64,000 nt of DNA from the NCBI RefSeq assembly GCF_006540305.1, contig NZ_BJOR01000001.1, forward strand, positions 4,402,001-4,466,000. Reading direction: 5' to 3'. Of this stretch, positions 43,713 to 53,700 are shown piece after piece. The position numbers and the translations under genes were made by a program. The notes beneath the pieces were generated by a model, which was not told where the DNA came from, did no database searches, and worked only from the letters and a program-made list of their open reading frames with translations. Positions within the stretch are counted from its first letter, which is position 1; each line of letters starts with the position of its first letter. This stretch comes from Streptomyces sp. 6-11-2 (GTDB lineage Bacteria; Actinomycetota; Actinomycetes; Streptomycetales; Streptomycetaceae).

Positions 43713-45575
43713 TCAGGGAGAGAGGACGGCCCCGAAGAATCCCAGAGTGGGCTCTTGGGGCGTTCCCACCAGCAGCGCGCGGTCCAACAGAATGTTGTTG
43801 TGCTCGCAGCTCGTCTCCGGGAGCATCACGCAGGCGTGGCAGGCGGCGAGGTTGGTGCCGCCGGTACCGGACGCCTCGGTCTCCATGCAGAGCGGGTCGG
43901 AAGAACACCACTCGGCGCGGTGGACGGCCGAACGGACCGTGCGATCGAGAAGCTCCGGTTCGCCTTGAGCGACGAGACCACCGAGACTGCCTGCCGAGTC
44001 GCTCGTAGCCGTGTAGATGAGTACTCCGGCCATGTCGTCGGCGGCATACAGGCGCTCACGCAGGGCAGCGGCCGGGTAGCCCGCCTCCAGACTCCACTCG
44101 TTGATGAGGACGTGCGCCAAAGTGTGCAGCAGCACCATGCGCGGAGTGGCCGGGGAGGGTACAACCAGGCTCGGGTCGCCGGCCCGTTCCTCCAGCACCC
44201 GCTGGTGAGCGGTGCGCATCCGCTCAGTCCGGGCCGCCACTGCCGCGGCCTTCTCCCAGGTGCCGAGTCGGTCCTCGTCCAGGCGGAGGAAGACCCCCTC
44301 GCCGCGCACTTCCATGGCTGGGAGCCAGCGCATGGGAGAGCCGGAGAGAGGCATCTCTTTCGCATCGGTCGTCGACTCGGGGTCGGCAAGCCGGGTGAAC
44401 GCCTTCAGGGCGCGTACCTCGCGGAGCTTCTTGACCAGCATCGGGCCGGTGACGCCGAGCGGAGCGAGCACGCTTTGGTCGCCCAACGGGGTTTCGCAGA
44501 CAAACTGTTCGTCGTGAGAGTGCTCGCTCTCGTCGTTGCCCGAGCGGAGACGCTCGTACTCCTTGTTGCGCAGGGCGCGATAGCGGTGGTCGAAGGAGGG
44601 CCCCGCCTCGCCGTCGGGATCCTCCTCGCGTTCCGCGTCGAGCAGCGTCATCACCTCATCCAGAGAAATGGGCCACTCATCGTCAAAAATCGCATCGAGG
44701 TAACCCTCGACGGCCGTGCGATCCTTGTGCTTTCGGAGTTTCTCCCAGTGCTCGGCGAGTGGATCCGCTCGGCCGTCGCTCCACGGCGGGATGGAGAGGG
44801 CCGACTTCAGGACCGGCTGCCACACGGCGGAGGAACCACGCTGAAGCGTGCGCAGCGGGAGTCCACACTCCACAGCAGGAGCGGACGTGCCGAGCCACGG
44901 CCGGGTGCCCTGACACCTGAGTCCGAGATCCTTCAGCGCGTTCTTGCGGAAGGAGCCCTCCATCGATACCTCGGGCGCCTGCTCACAGGTGCAGGAGACG
45001 AGGATCGAGCGGAGCGAGGACGTACGCCCGGACGAGCGAAGCCTGAGTTTGCCGTCGCATTGAACGGTGGCCGCGGCTCCACGCTCGGTCGAGCGGTGGA
45101 CCCAGTGCCAGTACGGGAACTCTCCGAGGTGCCCGGCCGCGCACGCGACAACGAAGCGGGAGGGTACGAGTTCGACTTCGCACGTGCCGCACACGCTTCG
45201 TCCCTGCGGCGGGTTGAAGTCGCGGTGGCGCTGGAGCTCGGTGCACTCCGGGCAGGAGTGCATCAAGGGGAAGCGTCGGCCTCGCATGCCGTCCTTGCTG
45301 TCGTCGTCGGACGCGGGCGGCAGTCGAAAATGACTGACGTCGAGCAGGCGGGCCAGACGCCGTTCATGGATTCGTGGGGCCTCGTCGGCCCGCCAGCTGT
45401 CCTCGGCGTGGTCCAGGCCCGAAACGATGAAGGACTCGTGGTCGACGGCGATGAGCGATCCGACGCCGTACGTGGTGATGGCCTGGGCGCGGCGGACCGC
45501 ACCCCGCCGGGGCAGATTGTGGGCGGGCGTTCCGCCCTCGGCCGCGCGGCGTCGACGGGCGGGAGGCGGGGTCAT
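43713..45575 (-). CDS. drmB: DISARM protein DrmB (DUF1998)
   Basis: 620-residue DUF1998 protein, a core component of DISARM phage defence. It has an N-terminal basic segment, a zinc-like cluster (CPECTELQ...VCGTCEVEL, near residues 110-140), VVACAAGHLGEFPYWHWVH, and the C-terminal DUF1998 region (PRMVLLHTLAHVLINEWSLEAGYPAAALRERLY) followed by a second Cys cluster (WCSSDPLC...NLAACHACVM...CEHN). Start ATG 45575 overlaps drmA's stop by 4 bases, so translation is coupled. It is the last gene of the operon that starts with the GHKL helicase. In known DISARM it forms a complex with DrmA. Confidence 0.9.
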   Translation of the reverse strand: MTPPPARRRRAAEGGTPAHNLPRRGAVRRAQAITTYGVGSLIAVDHESFIVSGLDHAEDSWRADEAPRIHERRLARLLDVSHFRLPPASDDDSKDGMRGRRFPLMHSCPECTELQRHRDFNPPQGRSVCGTCEVELVPSRFVVACAAGHLGEFPYWHWVHRSTERGAAATVQCDGKLRLRSSGRTSSLRSILVSCTCEQAPEVSMEGSFRKNALKDLGLRCQGTRPWLGTSAPAVECGLPLRTLQRGSSAVWQPVLKSALSIPPWSDGRADPLAEHWEKLRKHKDRTAVEGYLDAIFDDEWPISLDEVMTLLDAEREEDPDGEAGPSFDHRYRALRNKEYERLRSGNDESEHSHDEQFVCETPLGDQSVLAPLGVTGPMLVKKLREVRALKAFTRLADPESTTDAKEMPLSGSPMRWLPAMEVRGEGVFLRLDEDRLGTWEKAAAVAARTERMRTAHQRVLEERAGDPSLVVPSPATPRMVLLHTLAHVLINEWSLEAGYPAAALRERLYAADDMAGVLIYTATSDSAGSLGGLVAQGEPELLDRTVRSAVHRAEWCSSDPLCMETEASGTGGTNLAACHACVMLPETSCEHNNILLDRALLVGTPQEPTLGFFGAVLSP

Positions 45576-48500
45576 CGGGTTCCCTCCATGAACAGGGCGG
45601 ACTCGGCGTCGACGTCGCGCAGGCTCCACAACGTGGGCCACGCCTCGGCGTTCTCGGACTCGTCGTCGTACGCCTTCAAAAGCGAAGGGGTACGACTACC
45701 CTTTTTGGGTTCGAAGAGCAGGCCGCTGTGGATGTCGGCCTCATCGCACCACCAGTCGACGAACTCGTTGAAGGCGTGGGACACGGCGTCGCTCTCCTCC
45801 GGGGTGACCGCTCGGACGCGACGCACAAGGATGTCCTTGACCTCGTTCCGGAGGATGTCCTCGTACGACTCGACCTTGCCGGCGCTCTCGTTCGGGCCGG
45901 CGGCCGGGATCATGATGCGGGCGAGGGCGACGATCACCGCATGCAGGCCCCTTTCACGGGCGCGGGCGGAGAACGGCGTGACGGACGTGGACTCGACCTC
46001 GCGGTAGAGGGCCGAGTGGAAGTGCTGGAAGCCTTCGTAGTGGGAACGATCGCGGGATCGAGCGGAGTTGAGCATGACCGTGACCAGGCCGGGGTGTGCG
46101 CGGCCAACCCGGCTGGTGGCCTGGATGTACTCGGCCGTCGTCTGCGGCTGACCCATCACAGCCATGAGTCCGAGGCGATCCACATCAACGCCCACCGCGA
46201 TCATGTTGGTGGCCAGAAGGACGTCCACGGTGTCCTCGTCGGGCAGCTTCTTCTCGATGCCCTTGAGGCGGGCCGGGATCTCGCTGGCGTCGACACGGCT
46301 CGTCAGTTCCGAGTAGTTGGTGACCGAGCGGACCGCTACCCCCTCGCGCTCGGCAAGCAGTTCCAGATAGGCCACCACGTCGTCGTGCACCTGGAGCTCG
46401 GCCGCGGAGAGCAGTCGGAGGCTGTTGAAGTAGCCGACCAGGCTCCAATACGCGTCACGCACCTCGTCCTTGGTATCCGCGTGCTTGGCTCGGTGCAACA
46501 GGGTGGCGTACGTGCGGATCAGCAGGGTGGACTGGCTGGTGCCAGGGGCCAGGAGGCCGACGTACCGGCGGCTCGCCTTCTCCTCGCGCGGTGTTTCCAC
46601 GGCGAACCACGAGTCGCGGGCGTCCAGGCCGGCGGGCGGGAACTGTCGCACCCCGCGTGCGAAGAGATGGCGGCCCTGGTCGGCGGCACGGCGGATGGTC
46701 GCCGTGGAGGCGATCACCTTGGGTCGGTCGGCGAGAGCGTCCACAGCGGTCTCGTAGAGACCGGTGAGGGTACCCAAAGGTCCCGAGATCAGGTGTAGTT
46801 CGTCTTGGACGATCAGCTCCGGGGGCGGGGTGCGGTCGTGCGGGTCGTCGCGATTGAACAGCGCGGAGGTCGCTGGGCGCCATGGCATCGAAGCGAACTT
46901 GTCGACGGTGGCGATCACCAGCGTCGGTCGGGCGTCGTACACGGCCTCGTCGATCAGGTGGACGGGCAGGCCGTCGGCGAAGTCGCAGTCCGTGCCGGGA
47001 CAGCGGACGTACATCCTCTTGGCGTCCTCGTCGGCCTTGTAGTCACGGGCGTCGAGGCGGGTACCGCACCAGGGGCAGGCATGCAGCTGGACCGGGTTCT
47101 CCTTGGCGAGGCGCTTGTCGAGGTCTTTGCGTAGCTCGTCGAGCTTCTTGTCTGCCTCGGCCAGTGTGTTGGGAGTTGCGGAACGCCCCACCCACATGCC
47201 GACGGAGAACTCCTCGGTGCCCAGTTCAGGTGTGCGGAGCCGTAGCTGCTCCATGGCGCAGAGCAGGATCGCCGCACGCTCGAACTGCTGAAGGGTGAGC
47301 AGTCGCAGTGTGTAACGCATGAGGACGGTGACACCACCGCCGTCCGTGCCCTTGCGGATGCGACGCAGGAACGACGTGAGCGCGATCAGCCCGAGGTAGG
47401 CCTCCGTCTTGCCACCACCGGTGGGGAACCACAGCAGATCGGAGATCTCCCGGTCGCGGTGTTCGGGATCGTCGATGCCGGCCAGGCAGAGCAGCATGAA
47501 CGCGATCTGGAAAGGGCGCCAGCGGCCGGCGGCCGGGTTCGGGTCGCCGACGCATCCGTCCTTGACCCACGCGCTGCGGGCGCGCTGGTCGGCCATGGCG
47601 CGGTTGGCGAGACGGAACGCCCGCATCAGGTCGGGCTTGGCTCGCAGCAGGTCGATGCCCTCACGGATCCGGCTGAGCGCCTCACGGCAGGCCGTCACCT
47701 GCTCGCGTGCGGCCTTCTTGTGTTTGTCGCCCGTCAGGCCCTCCGCCTCGGCCGCCTTGCGATCGATCCAGTGTTCATAGCCCGTGGCAAGTTCCTCCAG
47801 AGCGGTCAGGACCTCGGCGTCGGGCTGCTCCGCCAGTCCAAGCATGGACAGCGCCGAGCTGTCGATCTCCGGGTTGGAGTCGGTGAGCAGTACCTCCACG
47901 GACGGCACGAACTGGCTGCGGACCTCGGCGACGGCTGCCTGAACGGTGTCGGTCATACCGATCGGCGGCGGGGTCCAGTCCCACTCGGCGGAACAGCCGT
48001 GCCCGACGGCGAAGGTCGGTGCGTGGCGGTGCAGCAACCGGCTCGTGGCGATCTCCGGGTCGTGGGCGGTGGACGGGGCGGGGCGCTCGACGAACACTGT
48101 GGAGCCGTTGGCGGCCCGTACCGTCAGACCGCACTGGAACAGGGAGAAGGCGTCCTGGAGGTCCCACTTGCCGACCCTGTGCTCGTTGACCAGCGTCACC
48201 GTGATCGTGACTGTGCCGGTAGTCGCGTCGGGGCGCCGAACATTGACGCGCAGATCGACCCCTTCGTGCAGGTTCTCCCGCTTGTCACTGTCAGGCGTGG
48301 AGACGTCGATCGGGTAGTCCGGGAGTGCGAGTTCCACGCGCTGCCAACGTTCCTGCTGGTCGGAAGTAGTGCGGGCCTCGGCGCGGCGAGGCTCGACCGG
48401 GTTGCCGTCCGCGTCTGTGGGTTTGTATACGGCGGCGCGAGCCGAGATCACGATCGTGTCGCTTATGGCCGGGTCGACCGCGAAGGTCAGACCCATCGAG

Positions 48501-48826
48501 GACGGGCGGCGATCGCCCGCCCTGCCGAGATCCTGCTCGGTGCCGGACTCCTCGACGTCATCGCGGGTCAACAGTGGTGCGGCGTCCAGGCCGTCCTGTT
48601 CGGCGATCTCCTCCTTCTTTCGTTCCTCCGCGGCCTTGTCCACCGCCCGCGGATACAGCACGCCGGTCAGGTAACGGTCGATCGGCGCGTCCTGGGTGAG
48701 CACCTCGGCCCGGTCGTCCGGCGCGGCGTCCTCGGGGGGACCGAGGAGTTCACGGCGAAGACCTACCAGGAGTTCCTCGTCCCGGACCCGGTAGTGCTCG
48801 GAGTGCCGGCCTGCCACATGTGTCAT
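45572..48826 (-). CDS. drmA: DISARM helicase DrmA
   Basis: 1,084-residue SF2-type helicase, the DISARM core enzyme. Walker A is FPTGGGKTEAYLG (about residues 465-477), motif II is VQDELHLISG (near 674, DELH rather than DEAH), and motif VI is QATSRVGRAHPG (near 907). A Zn-ribbon-like CPWCGTRLD ... CPGTDCDF lies between motifs I and II (about 583-610). The N-terminal 450 residues have no recognised fold. It overlaps the UvrD gene upstream and drmB downstream by 4 bases each. DrmA with DrmB senses and acts on unmodified phage DNA in known systems. Confidence 0.92.
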   Translation of the reverse strand: MTHVAGRHSEHYRVRDEELLVGLRRELLGPPEDAAPDDRAEVLTQDAPIDRYLTGVLYPRAVDKAAEERKKEEIAEQDGLDAAPLLTRDDVEESGTEQDLGRAGDRRPSSMGLTFAVDPAISDTIVISARAAVYKPTDADGNPVEPRRAEARTTSDQQERWQRVELALPDYPIDVSTPDSDKRENLHEGVDLRVNVRRPDATTGTVTITVTLVNEHRVGKWDLQDAFSLFQCGLTVRAANGSTVFVERPAPSTAHDPEIATSRLLHRHAPTFAVGHGCSAEWDWTPPPIGMTDTVQAAVAEVRSQFVPSVEVLLTDSNPEIDSSALSMLGLAEQPDAEVLTALEELATGYEHWIDRKAAEAEGLTGDKHKKAAREQVTACREALSRIREGIDLLRAKPDLMRAFRLANRAMADQRARSAWVKDGCVGDPNPAAGRWRPFQIAFMLLCLAGIDDPEHRDREISDLLWFPTGGGKTEAYLGLIALTSFLRRIRKGTDGGGVTVLMRYTLRLLTLQQFERAAILLCAMEQLRLRTPELGTEEFSVGMWVGRSATPNTLAEADKKLDELRKDLDKRLAKENPVQLHACPWCGTRLDARDYKADEDAKRMYVRCPGTDCDFADGLPVHLIDEAVYDARPTLVIATVDKFASMPWRPATSALFNRDDPHDRTPPPELIVQDELHLISGPLGTLTGLYETAVDALADRPKVIASTATIRRAADQGRHLFARGVRQFPPAGLDARDSWFAVETPREEKASRRYVGLLAPGTSQSTLLIRTYATLLHRAKHADTKDEVRDAYWSLVGYFNSLRLLSAAELQVHDDVVAYLELLAEREGVAVRSVTNYSELTSRVDASEIPARLKGIEKKLPDEDTVDVLLATNMIAVGVDVDRLGLMAVMGQPQTTAEYIQATSRVGRAHPGLVTVMLNSARSRDRSHYEGFQHFHSALYREVESTSVTPFSARARERGLHAVIVALARIMIPAAGPNESAGKVESYEDILRNEVKDILVRRVRAVTPEESDAVSHAFNEFVDWWCDEADIHSGLLFEPKKGSRTPSLLKAYDDESENAEAWPTLWSLRDVDAESALFMEGTR

Positions 48827-50727
48827 GCGCCCTGCTCCTCATGGTTGTCGGCTCGCCGGAACTTCCCGACGCCGGTGATTCTGGGGACGATCCACACACC
48901 CCGATCTCCCAGCCCGGCGTTGGTCCCGGCGGCGGTGCTGCCCGTCACGGTCTCCAGGGTGTCGATCCGCAGGCCGTGGATCTCGTCAGGCCACCAGGGG
49001 TCCCACGTCCTGTTCACCTTCTGCACCTGGTACAGCTGCTCGCGGAACCGCCGTGATGCCTCACCGACCTCCCGTCCGTCGTGCACCAGGGCGTACGGCG
49101 GGCTCTGCGACTCGCCCATCGGCAGGTCGTGGCGCTTGCGCAGAACCACCGGCTGCCCGGCGCCGACTCGTTCCAGGAGGTACGCCTGGGTGGCGACGGC
49201 GTCGCCGTCACGGCCGGGCGGGTCGTCCCGGCACACGTCGCCTGCCTCGGCGACGATGCCGAACCGGTCGTACGACCGCCAGCCGCCGATGTAGCGCCGG
49301 CCGGCGCCCCGCTTCTCCGCTCGCCTGAACTGCGGAAGTTCGGGAGGCGCAACGTGGTACAGGTCGCGACGGGCACGCGTCATTGCCACGTACAAGGCAC
49401 GCGCCTCAGCTGGGAGGTCCAACTCGTCCTTGTGCCGCTTGTGCAGTTCCGCGACGGTCGGAGGGGCCAATATGATCACCCGGTCGAACTCCAAGCCCTT
49501 GGCGCGGTGCACGGTCGAGACGACGATCCGGGCGGTCTCCGGGTCGGCCGCCTCGTCGGGGAACCTGCTGTCGGCGATCGCGCGACGCAACCGGTCCAGA
49601 TCGATCACGCCTCGCCCGGGCCCGCGAGCCACCCGACGCAGCGAGGTCCACAAGGCGGTCACGTTCGGCTCGAACGGCAGGGGGATCTCAGTGAGCAGCG
49701 AGCGGAACCGGTCCTCGGCGAGGCCGGTCGCTTCCGTGCGGCGCAGCAGCTCGGCGACCCAGTAAGGCACCGGGCGTTCTTCGAGAGGGCGCCGCAGCCG
49801 GTGCTCGACACCGTGGGTGTGCAGCAACTCGGAGACCACGAGAGCCTCCCTGTTGTCGCGGGTGAGCACCGCGCAGGTGTCGGTGGAGTCCCGCAGACCG
49901 GCCAGGGTGAACTCGTCGCTGAGGTCGCCCATGGCGTTCACAGGGTCCAGGAGCAGCTCACGAAGCTCCTCGTAGAGCATGCCCGCGTCGTCCGGATCGT
50001 TGAGCTGCTGGAGGCGCGGACCATGCGCCAGCGCCACCCGTGCCTCCGGCGTGACGGCCCGGAAGTTCTCGGTCAGCCGCAGCTCCACCAGGTCGTCGGG
50101 GTACGAGCAGCGCAGCCAGTCGAAGAACCGGCCGATCTCGTCGGCGCGTTCGCGCGGGTCCGTGATCTGAAAGCCGTAGACGGACTGGGCGGCGTCTCCG
50201 ACTACGGTGAAGCCACAGCTGTCCTGGTAACGGTCGAGAAGCGTCTCCACCAGCTCGCGGCGCGCGCCCAGCAGGTCCTGCACCTCGTCGATCACGACAT
50301 GGGCGGGCGGGACGGCGTCACCGATCTCCAGCGCCCCCTTCTCGACCGCGTTGGCAGCGGCGGTGATCCGCTCGTCGAAGCCGACCCCCCTCCAGTCGCC
50401 GTCCGGATGCGCCCGGCTGAGCACGCTGTACGCCCAGGCGTCGAAGGTCTGGGCGCGTACCCGGCGAGCCCGTTCCCCGTGCCGGGCGATGCGCTCGCGC
50501 AGCTCCCGGGCGGCGGCCCGGGAGAAGGTGAGCACCAGTATCTCGGCGGCCTCCAGCGCCTCGTCCGGGTCCTCGTTGCCGCAGAGTGCGTCGAGCCGGC
50601 GCACGAGGGTGTGTGTCTTCCCCGCCCCTGCCCCGGCGGTGACCAGGACACGGGCGCCCCAGGGCTGCTCGACCACGGCCCGCTGCTCCTCGGTGAGCGA
50701 GGGGCTGTCGAGGTAGGCGTCGGTCAC
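48823..50727 (-). CDS. UvrD-like SF1 helicase
   Basis: 634-residue SF1A helicase/translocase. Walker A TAGAGAGKTHTLVRRL (near 30-45), motif II VIDEVQDLLG (near 146), Q-motif EEQRAVV (near 12) and motif V/VI region VHRAKGLEFDRVI (near 411) and VAMTRARRDLYHV are all present. It starts with GTG 50727 overlapping the upstream helicase stop by 4 bases, and its stop overlaps drmA. UvrD-type helicases are not part of classical DISARM. No nuclease motif is obvious. Confidence 0.88.
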   Translation of the reverse strand: MTDAYLDSPSLTEEQRAVVEQPWGARVLVTAGAGAGKTHTLVRRLDALCGNEDPDEALEAAEILVLTFSRAAARELRERIARHGERARRVRAQTFDAWAYSVLSRAHPDGDWRGVGFDERITAAANAVEKGALEIGDAVPPAHVVIDEVQDLLGARRELVETLLDRYQDSCGFTVVGDAAQSVYGFQITDPRERADEIGRFFDWLRCSYPDDLVELRLTENFRAVTPEARVALAHGPRLQQLNDPDDAGMLYEELRELLLDPVNAMGDLSDEFTLAGLRDSTDTCAVLTRDNREALVVSELLHTHGVEHRLRRPLEERPVPYWVAELLRRTEATGLAEDRFRSLLTEIPLPFEPNVTALWTSLRRVARGPGRGVIDLDRLRRAIADSRFPDEAADPETARIVVSTVHRAKGLEFDRVIILAPPTVAELHKRHKDELDLPAEARALYVAMTRARRDLYHVAPPELPQFRRAEKRGAGRRYIGGWRSYDRFGIVAEAGDVCRDDPPGRDGDAVATQAYLLERVGAGQPVVLRKRHDLPMGESQSPPYALVHDGREVGEASRRFREQLYQVQKVNRTWDPWWPDEIHGLRIDTLETVTGSTAAGTNAGLGDRGVWIVPRITGVGKFRRADNHEEQGA

Positions 50728-53700
50728 TTACGGCTCCAGAGGTGCTCGAACTGGGTGAAGGCCAGCTGGGTGTCGAAGTTGGCGATGTTGTCGCTGACGT
50801 TGAGGATCAGGCAGGTGGGCTTGCCGCCGTTCTTCGGGCCGCGCAGGCCTCGACCGATCATCTGCTGGTAGACGTTGGTGCTGTAGACCGGGCGGGCCAC
50901 CACGACGACGCGTGTGGCGGGGGCGTCGAACCCCTGGGTCAGGACGCCGTAATTGGTGAGGACGCGGATGCGTTCCGACCGGAAGTCCTCGATGCGCCGC
51001 CGCCGGTCCTGGGCGCTGGTGGTCGAGTCCACGGCGGCGGCGGGAACTCCCCGGTCGTTCAGCAGCGCGGCCAGGGAGTTGGCGTGGTCCACGGAGGTGG
51101 CGAAGAGCAGGGTCGGCCAGTCGTCGGGAAGGCCGGCCACCTCTTCGACGATACGGCGGCTGCGCGCGTGGTCCTCCGCGAGGCGCTGCTCGGCGGAGCG
51201 CGAGAGCATGGCCATGCGATCGGCCTGGGCCTTCTCATCGCTGGTCAGCACGATGTTGCCGCCTTCCAACGTGCGGTGTTCCACCTGGGCGAGCATCCCC
51301 CAGTCCTGGAGGTCCCGGTACGGGTCGCCGGAAGGAAAGACCCCTTCGTCGAGGCGCCGTCGGCCGAAGCGGCCGGCCAGCCGATTGGTCTCCTCCTCAT
51401 TGCTGTTGCGGTACGGGGTGGCGGTCAGACCGAGCAGATGACGTCGGGTTTCGTACTGGGTAAGGCCCAACTTGCCCAGAATGTCGGTGTACCGGGGGGA
51501 GACCGCGGTGTGCGCCTCGTCCACGATCACGAGGGAGGCCTTCCGCAGCCACTCGTACTGGTCGGTACCCAGGCACCGTTCCAGCTTGGCGTCCGTGGCC
51601 ACCACCAGGTGCGGGTGCCCCTCGACGTTCCCGACCTCGTTCCCGCTCCACAGTCGACTGATGGTGAGAGGCCTTTCCGCCCCCACCTTGCTCCACACGA
51701 ACTTCCAGCTCTGTACGGCCTGTTCGCACAGCTCCTCGGTCTGCGCGATCCACAGCAACGGTCCCTCCAGCTCACCCACCCGCTTCACCCAGCGGATCAC
51801 GGCCTCGGCGGTGACGCGTGTCTTGCCGGCGCCGGTGGGCAGGGACAGCATGGCCCTCTGCGGGGCCAGCCGGTCGAGCAGCGTGGTGATGTTGCGGACC
51901 AAGTCCTCCTGGTAGTCATGGAGCCGTGGGAAGTCCCGCGGCCCGTCGATCGTCTCGAAGACGGGTGGTGACGGCGTCCGGGAGCCGGCGAAGGTCACCG
52001 GCAGGCCGAGACTCGACACGAAGGCGATAGCGGCTGAGGAACCTCCGTAGCCCACGGGTGCGTTGAGGAACTTGGCTTGGATGTCCCGGGCGTGGTGATG
52101 GAGCACCCTGTCTCCGCGAGCGTTGAAGGCCATTTGCGCGATTCGGTGCCCGGACGGCTCCGCGCCGCCGGTCGCCTCCAGTTCGGCCTCCATCAATCCG
52201 TCGGGGAGACCGGACCGCAGAGCTTCCGGGCCGATCAGCAGCTCGATCTTGGTGACAACGTCGTCCGCGTCACGTACGGCCTTCAGAGCCGCCTTGGTCT
52301 TGCTGTCCCGTGCCATCCGCTCCTGGTGCTCCAACACCGCCCGGCAGCCGGCCGCGCCCAGTCCGAGCTCCAGCTCACGGTCGATGAGGCGGAGCATCGG
52401 CTCGGGTTCCAGGGGGATACGGACCTTGACCGTGGCGCCTTGGCGCACTGCGTCCAAGGGGCGGGGCTTCGCGGCGTTCGCCGTCCGGGTCACCTCTTCG
52501 AGCTCTGTGCACCGCTGCACCACGCTGTTCCGGTTGCTGCTGTTCAGACGCTGACGCAGGGCCGGGTACAGCTCCACGAGCGGGATCGGGTCGCCGTCCG
52601 GGACCTCACGGGTCTCCCGGGTGATGGCGTCGGCGTACCGCTTCATGCCCCACTTCTCGACCATCAACTCGGCGTCGTCAGCGGACGCCACGAGCAGGGC
52701 GGGAAGCTGCTCCGCGCGCAATGCCCGGTACTCGGTCTCGCCGACCGCGACGGTGATCTCCTCGTCGGGGCGGGTGTCCCAGCTGTTGCCGATCCGGCAG
52801 CGGGTCAACGAGTCCTCGGGGAAGTCCGCGCCGAATCGGGTGAGCATTACATAGGTGTTGCCGACGAAGGCGTCGTCCTCGCTCCGAGTCACCTCCGAGA
52901 GGAGCTTCTTCCAGTGTTCGGCGGGGACGTCGTCGACCGTGGTGGGCAGGCGCAGCTTGCGGGCTTTCTCGGGGGAGATGTCGGCAACCGGCAACACGTC
53001 GCGATAGGCGGCGAGCTGGGGTCCGACCGCCTCACCCAGCGACGTGATTCCCTGAGAGGTGGAGACGGCTCCGTACTTCCTGAGCATCCAGCGGATCGGG
53101 GACATTACGGCCTGTCGGGTGCTCGACTGCGCGCCGATCCGACGCGTCCAGTTGTCGACCACTGCGTCGTCCGGCAGCGCTTTCAGGAAGGCCGCGCGGG
53201 ACTCCTCCGAGAGCGAACGGAAGAGGTGCAGCGGGCCACCGATCGCGGACCCCTCCACCTTCATACGGCTGAGGGACGGACGGGGAGCACGCTGATCCAG
53301 GCCTCGCAGATAGGACGCGTGGACGGCTTCCCGATACTCCTCGAACCAGGCCTCGCCCTCAGGACGCACCGAACTCGAAGGACGTTCGCGCAAGTCGATC
53401 TCGCGGAAGAAGGCGAGGTCGTCGGAGTGGAACCGCGTGTCGACGGCGATGCTCGGGTCGCGTCCCGCGTCGACCACCGCACCTGGCAGCATGCAGTCGC
53501 GCACCGGATGGAACTTCCCGTCAGCCGTCCGCACGCGCAGGGTCTCGCGGGCATTCGGCACGTGCCGGAGCACAGCGTGGGTCAACCGGCGTCCACCAGC
53601 CTGGCGGAACAGGTCCCAGAAGCGCTCCCATTCGGCGCTTCCGTAGCCCTCGAAGCCTTGGTCGAGCACGCTGATGAACCGGCCTTCGACGTCCGCCTCG